Shown one piece after another: positions 4,502-7,382 of a stretch of 7,382 bases of DNA. The first letter of the stretch is position 1. Each line of letters begins with the position of its first letter. The DNA is from an uncultured Bacillota bacterium. Lineage in GTDB: Bacteria > Bacillota > Clostridia > Christensenellales > UBA1242. The notes under the pieces were generated by a model that did no database searches, had not been told where the DNA came from, and worked only from the letters and a program-made list of their open reading frames with translations. A program made the translations under genes and the position numbers. The stretch lies in NCBI GenBank assembly GCA_947090235.1, contig CAMUNJ010000040.1, forward strand, positions 1 to 7,382. Direction: 5' to 3'.

Positions 4502-6644
4502 AATCATCAAGAAAGTTGTGTTTTTTGCCTTTCTTCTAATTGTTTGTTTTTGTTTTGGTTATCTCGTTAATATGTTTGTTTCAAGTGGCTTTAAAGCAGA
4601 ATTTCGTTTAGATTTGGCCCTTTTAACAAGTGGTAAAACATATCTTTACACATTCTTCTTTTTCGCTGTTCTGGCGCTGCTTTCCGCTTTTGCTTGGTAT
4701 AAAGGAATTGGCAAAAACCCAAAGAAAATTATGCAAGCAGGCAAAAAAGATGAAATTTACACAGGCCTTGAACAAGCACACTTTCAAACAGACAAAGAGA
4801 TATTAAATAACTTTACGACTATTGAATATACCAAGCTGCCAAAGCTTGATGTTGAAGGGATACCCGTTAAAGCTGAAGAAACAAAGAAAGGTTATGAAAT
4901 AACTTTTGCTAAATCTGCCCACGCTTTGATTATAGGAACGACCGGATCTGGTAAAACAACAACTTATATCAATCCAACCGTGCAAATACTTGCCAACACT
5001 AAATGCAGACCGTCAATGCTGATTTCGGACCCAAAAGGCGAACTTTACGCTTTACACGCAAAAAGCCTACAAAAACGAGGATATGATGTAAAGATCCTTG
5101 ACCTAAGAAACCCTTATTGCTCAATAAGGTGGAATCCACTTGAAAAGCCCTTTCTACTATATCAAGACATGATTTCACTTGATGAAAAAGTAAAGGTTAA
5201 CGAAGAAGAAGGCTATTATGTGTTCGAAGATAAAATTTACTATGATGAAGAAGAAAAAAGTGCTGCGGTGCAAGTTAGAAAGCAAGAGATGTTTGACGAA
5301 GTCTATGAGGATTTAAACGATATTTGCTCTGTTTTATGTCCTGTGACAAATAAAAGTGAGCCTATATGGGAAAGCGGTGCAAAAAACTTTATTCTTGCAA
5401 TTTGCCTTGCAATGCTTGAAGATAGCGAAAATCCAGCACTGGGAATGACAAAAGAAAAATTTAATTTCTTCAACATTATGAAAATTGCGACCAACACTCA
5501 AAATGATTGCGAGGACTTAATGGAGTATTTTCAAAACAGAAGCCCAATTTCAAAGAGTGTTAGTCTATCTAAACAAGTGTTGGACGCCAGCGACAAAACA
5601 CGTGGCTCTTATTTATCAACAATTTTTGATAAACTCTCAATATTCAGCGACATGAGTATTTGCTCTTTAACGAGTGCAAACGAAATCAATTTTGGAGATA
5701 TTGCTACAAAACCTACCGCTCTATTCTTGCAAATACCAGATGAAAAAGAGACCAGACACACACTTGCTGCTATGGTTATTTTGCAGGCATATAAAGCACT
5801 CGTAGCAAAAGCAAATACGTATGCAGATTTATCCTTGCCAAGAAGTGTATATTTCTTGCTTGACGAATTTGGAAACTTGCCTAAAATTCATAAACTGGAG
5901 CAAATGATCACTGTCGGCCGAAGTAGAAAAATTTGGCTCTCGCTTGTGGTGCAATCTTACGCACAACTTGCCAAAGTTTATGATGAAAAAAGCGCTGATA
6001 TTATCAAATCTAACTGCAACATTCAAATCTTCATCGGGACTACCGATCTTAAAACAATTGAAGAATTTTCAAAGAAGTGTGGAAATTACTCAATAATCCA
6101 ACGCGGAGTGTCCTTTTCTTCTTCTAATGACAATGTGGGAAGCTCAATTTCTGTTAAAGAAAGGCCGCTAATTTATCCAACCGAATTACAACAACTAAAC
6201 AACAATCAAGATATGGGAAATGCAATTGTAAATGTGTTTGGCTACCCACCTATTAAATCAAAATACACACCAAGTTATAAAAGTAAATATTTTGTGCTTG
6301 AAAAAACAAATCAACTTTTATCTGCTGGCAAGTATTTCAATGAAGAAAAGGTTTTCTACAATATGTTAGAACGAAACAAAGGAAAACAATCAAAAAGAAA
6401 AGACAATTTTGCAGAAATTAGGCCTTTTGTTGAAACTTTCAAAATTCAAATTGAAAAGTTTGATTTTGAACAATATGGGGCTTTTGAAACAAAGATTGCA
6501 ATTTTAAACGCTGTTGACGAACGCGATTTTAGAAAAGTTTGCAATCTTATTATAGAGTTAGATAATAACCTTTCTGTTGAAGATACAGAACTTAAAAATC
6601 TTAAAATTAAAGCTGACCAAATAATGAGGTTAATTAAACTATGA
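4494..6644 (+). CDS. virD4: VirD4/TraG-type coupling protein (T4CP ATPase)
   Basis: This 716-residue inner-membrane ATPase should link the relaxosome to the type IV secretion channel. Two N-terminal membrane segments (about 8-29 and 50-69) are followed by the ATPase domain. Walker A is GTTGSGKTT (148-156), then comes the VirD4/TraG-typical SDPKGELY (178-185), and Walker B is LLDEFGNLPK (455-464), followed by GRSRKIWLSLVVQSYAQL with the conserved Gln of the motor domain. The C-terminal region after about 600 is charged and helical and may contact substrate. The start is the TTG at 4494, chosen because GAAGG (4484-4488) lies 5 nt upstream and the frame gives the complete first membrane helix; an upstream ATG is not available. 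It overlaps the relaxase end by 8 bp and its own stop overlaps the next ATG (ATGA). Length and domain order are normal for VirD4-like T4CPs of Gram-positive elements rather than FtsK-like TcpA types. Confidence 0.93.
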   Translation: MNKIIKKVVFFAFLLIVCFCFGYLVNMFVSSGFKAEFRLDLALLTSGKTYLYTFFFFAVLALLSAFAWYKGIGKNPKKIMQAGKKDEIYTGLEQAHFQTDKEILNNFTTIEYTKLPKLDVEGIPVKAEETKKGYEITFAKSAHALIIGTTGSGKTTTYINPTVQILANTKCRPSMLISDPKGELYALHAKSLQKRGYDVKILDLRNPYCSIRWNPLEKPFLLYQDMISLDEKVKVNEEEGYYVFEDKIYYDEEEKSAAVQVRKQEMFDEVYEDLNDICSVLCPVTNKSEPIWESGAKNFILAICLAMLEDSENPALGMTKEKFNFFNIMKIATNTQNDCEDLMEYFQNRSPISKSVSLSKQVLDASDKTRGSYLSTIFDKLSIFSDMSICSLTSANEINFGDIATKPTALFLQIPDEKETRHTLAAMVILQAYKALVAKANTYADLSLPRSVYFLLDEFGNLPKIHKLEQMITVGRSRKIWLSLVVQSYAQLAKVYDEKSADIIKSNCNIQIFIGTTDLKTIEEFSKKCGNYSIIQRGVSFSSSNDNVGSSISVKERPLIYPTELQQLNNNQDMGNAIVNVFGYPPIKSKYTPSYKSKYFVLEKTNQLLSAGKYFNEEKVFYNMLERNKGKQSKRKDNFAEIRPFVETFKIQIEKFDFEQYGAFETKIAILNAVDERDFRKVCNLIIELDNNLSVEDTELKNLKIKADQIMRLIKL

Positions 6645-7382
6645 AAACTCTAAAAAAATCAATGAAAACCATAGGTTTATTCATTCTTTGTCTATTTTGT
6701 TTAATGCCAGCAATACTCATTGTCACAGGGAAAGCAACAATAACTCATAGAGGCGGAATGTCAACTATGGGTGTGATTATCGGGCCTATCGTGGGAATAG
6801 ACGATGTTCTCAATCCCGGTGTTTCTGGGACTGTTTCAAGTGACCATAGCAATTGGAACTTGTCAGCAGATACACCTTACACAAATGGAGCCTTACGAGC
6901 CTACAACACTATTGGTGTTTATAATGTTGTGAGAGACAGTTATACATCAAATGGTTTTAAATATGCGTCTTTCATAAGATATTTTAGAATTTCAAGGACA
7001 GACGGACGAGTTATTTACGATGATGACGGTGTTTTAGATGTTTCATCAAGCAAAACAAATCTTACAAGTGAAATTGTAAACTATCCGTCTTATATATACT
7101 CGATTGAAACTACCTTACCAATTAAGAAAAACGCAGGATTTTTGTGGACTGACGAACAATCCAAATTTAAAAACACAACCTTAAACTTTATTTTTGGATT
7201 TGTAAACTATTCTGGCACTTCAACAGAGGTCTATGATATGCCGACAAATCCGTCAAACACCTATGAAGATTATTCTACCATTATGTATAAAGGATCTTAT
7301 GGCGGAAATGCAAACACCTATGAATATCTTACTGTCACTCTTACAGGAACAGGACAAAACTCAAATACTTTTTGGGGCGGAA
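6641..7382 (+). CDS. Exported protein of unknown function, partial at window end
   Basis: The ATG at 6641 overlaps the coupling-protein stop (ATGA), with GAGG (6626-6629) upstream. The frame stays open for 247 codons to the edge of the window. The N-terminus has a basic MKTLKKSMKT followed by a hydrophobic stretch (about 11-29, GLFILCLFCLMPAILIVTG), a signal peptide or single anchor. There is no clear lipobox. The rest is polar and rich in Ser, Thr, Asn, Gly and Tyr, with no cysteine after the leader, as in an extracellular or cell-wall-facing domain. I do not recognise a family. Position directly after virD4 in a continuous overlapping operon suggests a surface or channel component of the conjugation apparatus, a mating-contact protein, or an exported accessory factor. 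The ATG at 6662 is an alternative start that would shorten the basic N-region. Confidence 0.75.
   Translation, partial: MKTLKKSMKTIGLFILCLFCLMPAILIVTGKATITHRGGMSTMGVIIGPIVGIDDVLNPGVSGTVSSDHSNWNLSADTPYTNGALRAYNTIGVYNVVRDSYTSNGFKYASFIRYFRISRTDGRVIYDDDGVLDVSSSKTNLTSEIVNYPSYIYSIETTLPIKKNAGFLWTDEQSKFKNTTLNFIFGFVNYSGTSTEVYDMPTNPSNTYEDYSTIMYKGSYGGNANTYEYLTVTLTGTGQNSNTFWGG

Noticed and set aside
5112..5129. 18-bp inverted repeat CCTTATTGCTCAATAAGG inside the coupling-protein gene
   Set aside because: It encodes NPYCSIRWNP-type sequence, which is conserved at the protein level in VirD4/TraG proteins, so the symmetry is most simply a coding coincidence.
1..7382. Alternative genetic code to explain the TAA in the CYTH-like gene
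   Set aside because: TAA clearly terminates the DUF2441-like, sigma-like and relaxase genes, and TGA terminates the accessory and coupling-protein genes, so a single nonsense mutation is simpler.
1..7382. CRISPR arrays, tRNA or rRNA genes, insertion sequences, integrase and att sites
   Set aside because: No regularly spaced repeats, cloverleaf-like sequence, transposase motifs or recombinase genes were seen on either strand.

Overview
The window looks like the interior of an integrative conjugative or mobilizable element (or a conjugative plasmid) from a low-GC, Gram-positive-type bacterium, most likely a member of the Clostridia or a related Firmicutes lineage. The DNA is AT-rich, Shine-Dalgarno sequences are strong and purine-rich, one is complementary to the 16S tail over 12 bases, genes overlap in ATGA style, and the relaxase is of the MobL (MOBL/MobP2) type known mainly from Firmicutes. 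TAA and TGA both serve as stops and TGG encodes Trp, so the standard bacterial code fits. No integrase, att site, tRNA or rRNA is visible. All recognised genes are on the + strand.

Region 1 (1-1440) is a small cargo-like cassette of three tightly spaced genes. The first is a CYTH-like gene broken by an in-frame TAA. The second is a short gene with a VFHGS motif that appears frameshifted. The third is an intact DUF2441-like gene, followed by a good intrinsic terminator at 1378-1437. The first two genes look decayed.

Region 2 (1441-1821) has no conventional gene but is rich in structure. It holds a 20-bp dyad, a hairpin that could mask a Shine-Dalgarno sequence, a possible 28-codon TTG-started leader ORF, a 12-bp-stem terminator that overlaps the end of that ORF, an 11-bp inverted repeat, and a short conserved motif that recurs about 1 kb downstream. 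It resembles an attenuation-type control region for the genes that follow.

Region 3 (1822-2704) encodes two overlapping regulators: a short winged-helix protein and a sigma-70 region-4-like protein. These probably control element gene expression.

Region 4 (2705-2876) is non-coding and contains the second copy of the recurring motif plus a locally GC-rich block of hairpins and 8-bp repeats. It is a candidate oriT or relaxosome site.

Region 5 (2877-7382) is the mobilization module, translated as an overlapping chain: a ribbon-helix-helix-like accessory protein, the MobL relaxase, a VirD4/TraG-type coupling ATPase (TTG start), and a secreted or membrane-anchored protein of unknown function that runs off the end of the window. 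In the inferred scheme, the accessory protein and relaxase process oriT, the coupling ATPase delivers the relaxase-DNA complex to a transfer channel, and the last protein belongs to the envelope part of the machinery. The strongest leads for something undescribed are the leader/attenuator region, the recurring upstream motif, the candidate oriT and the unrecognised exported protein.
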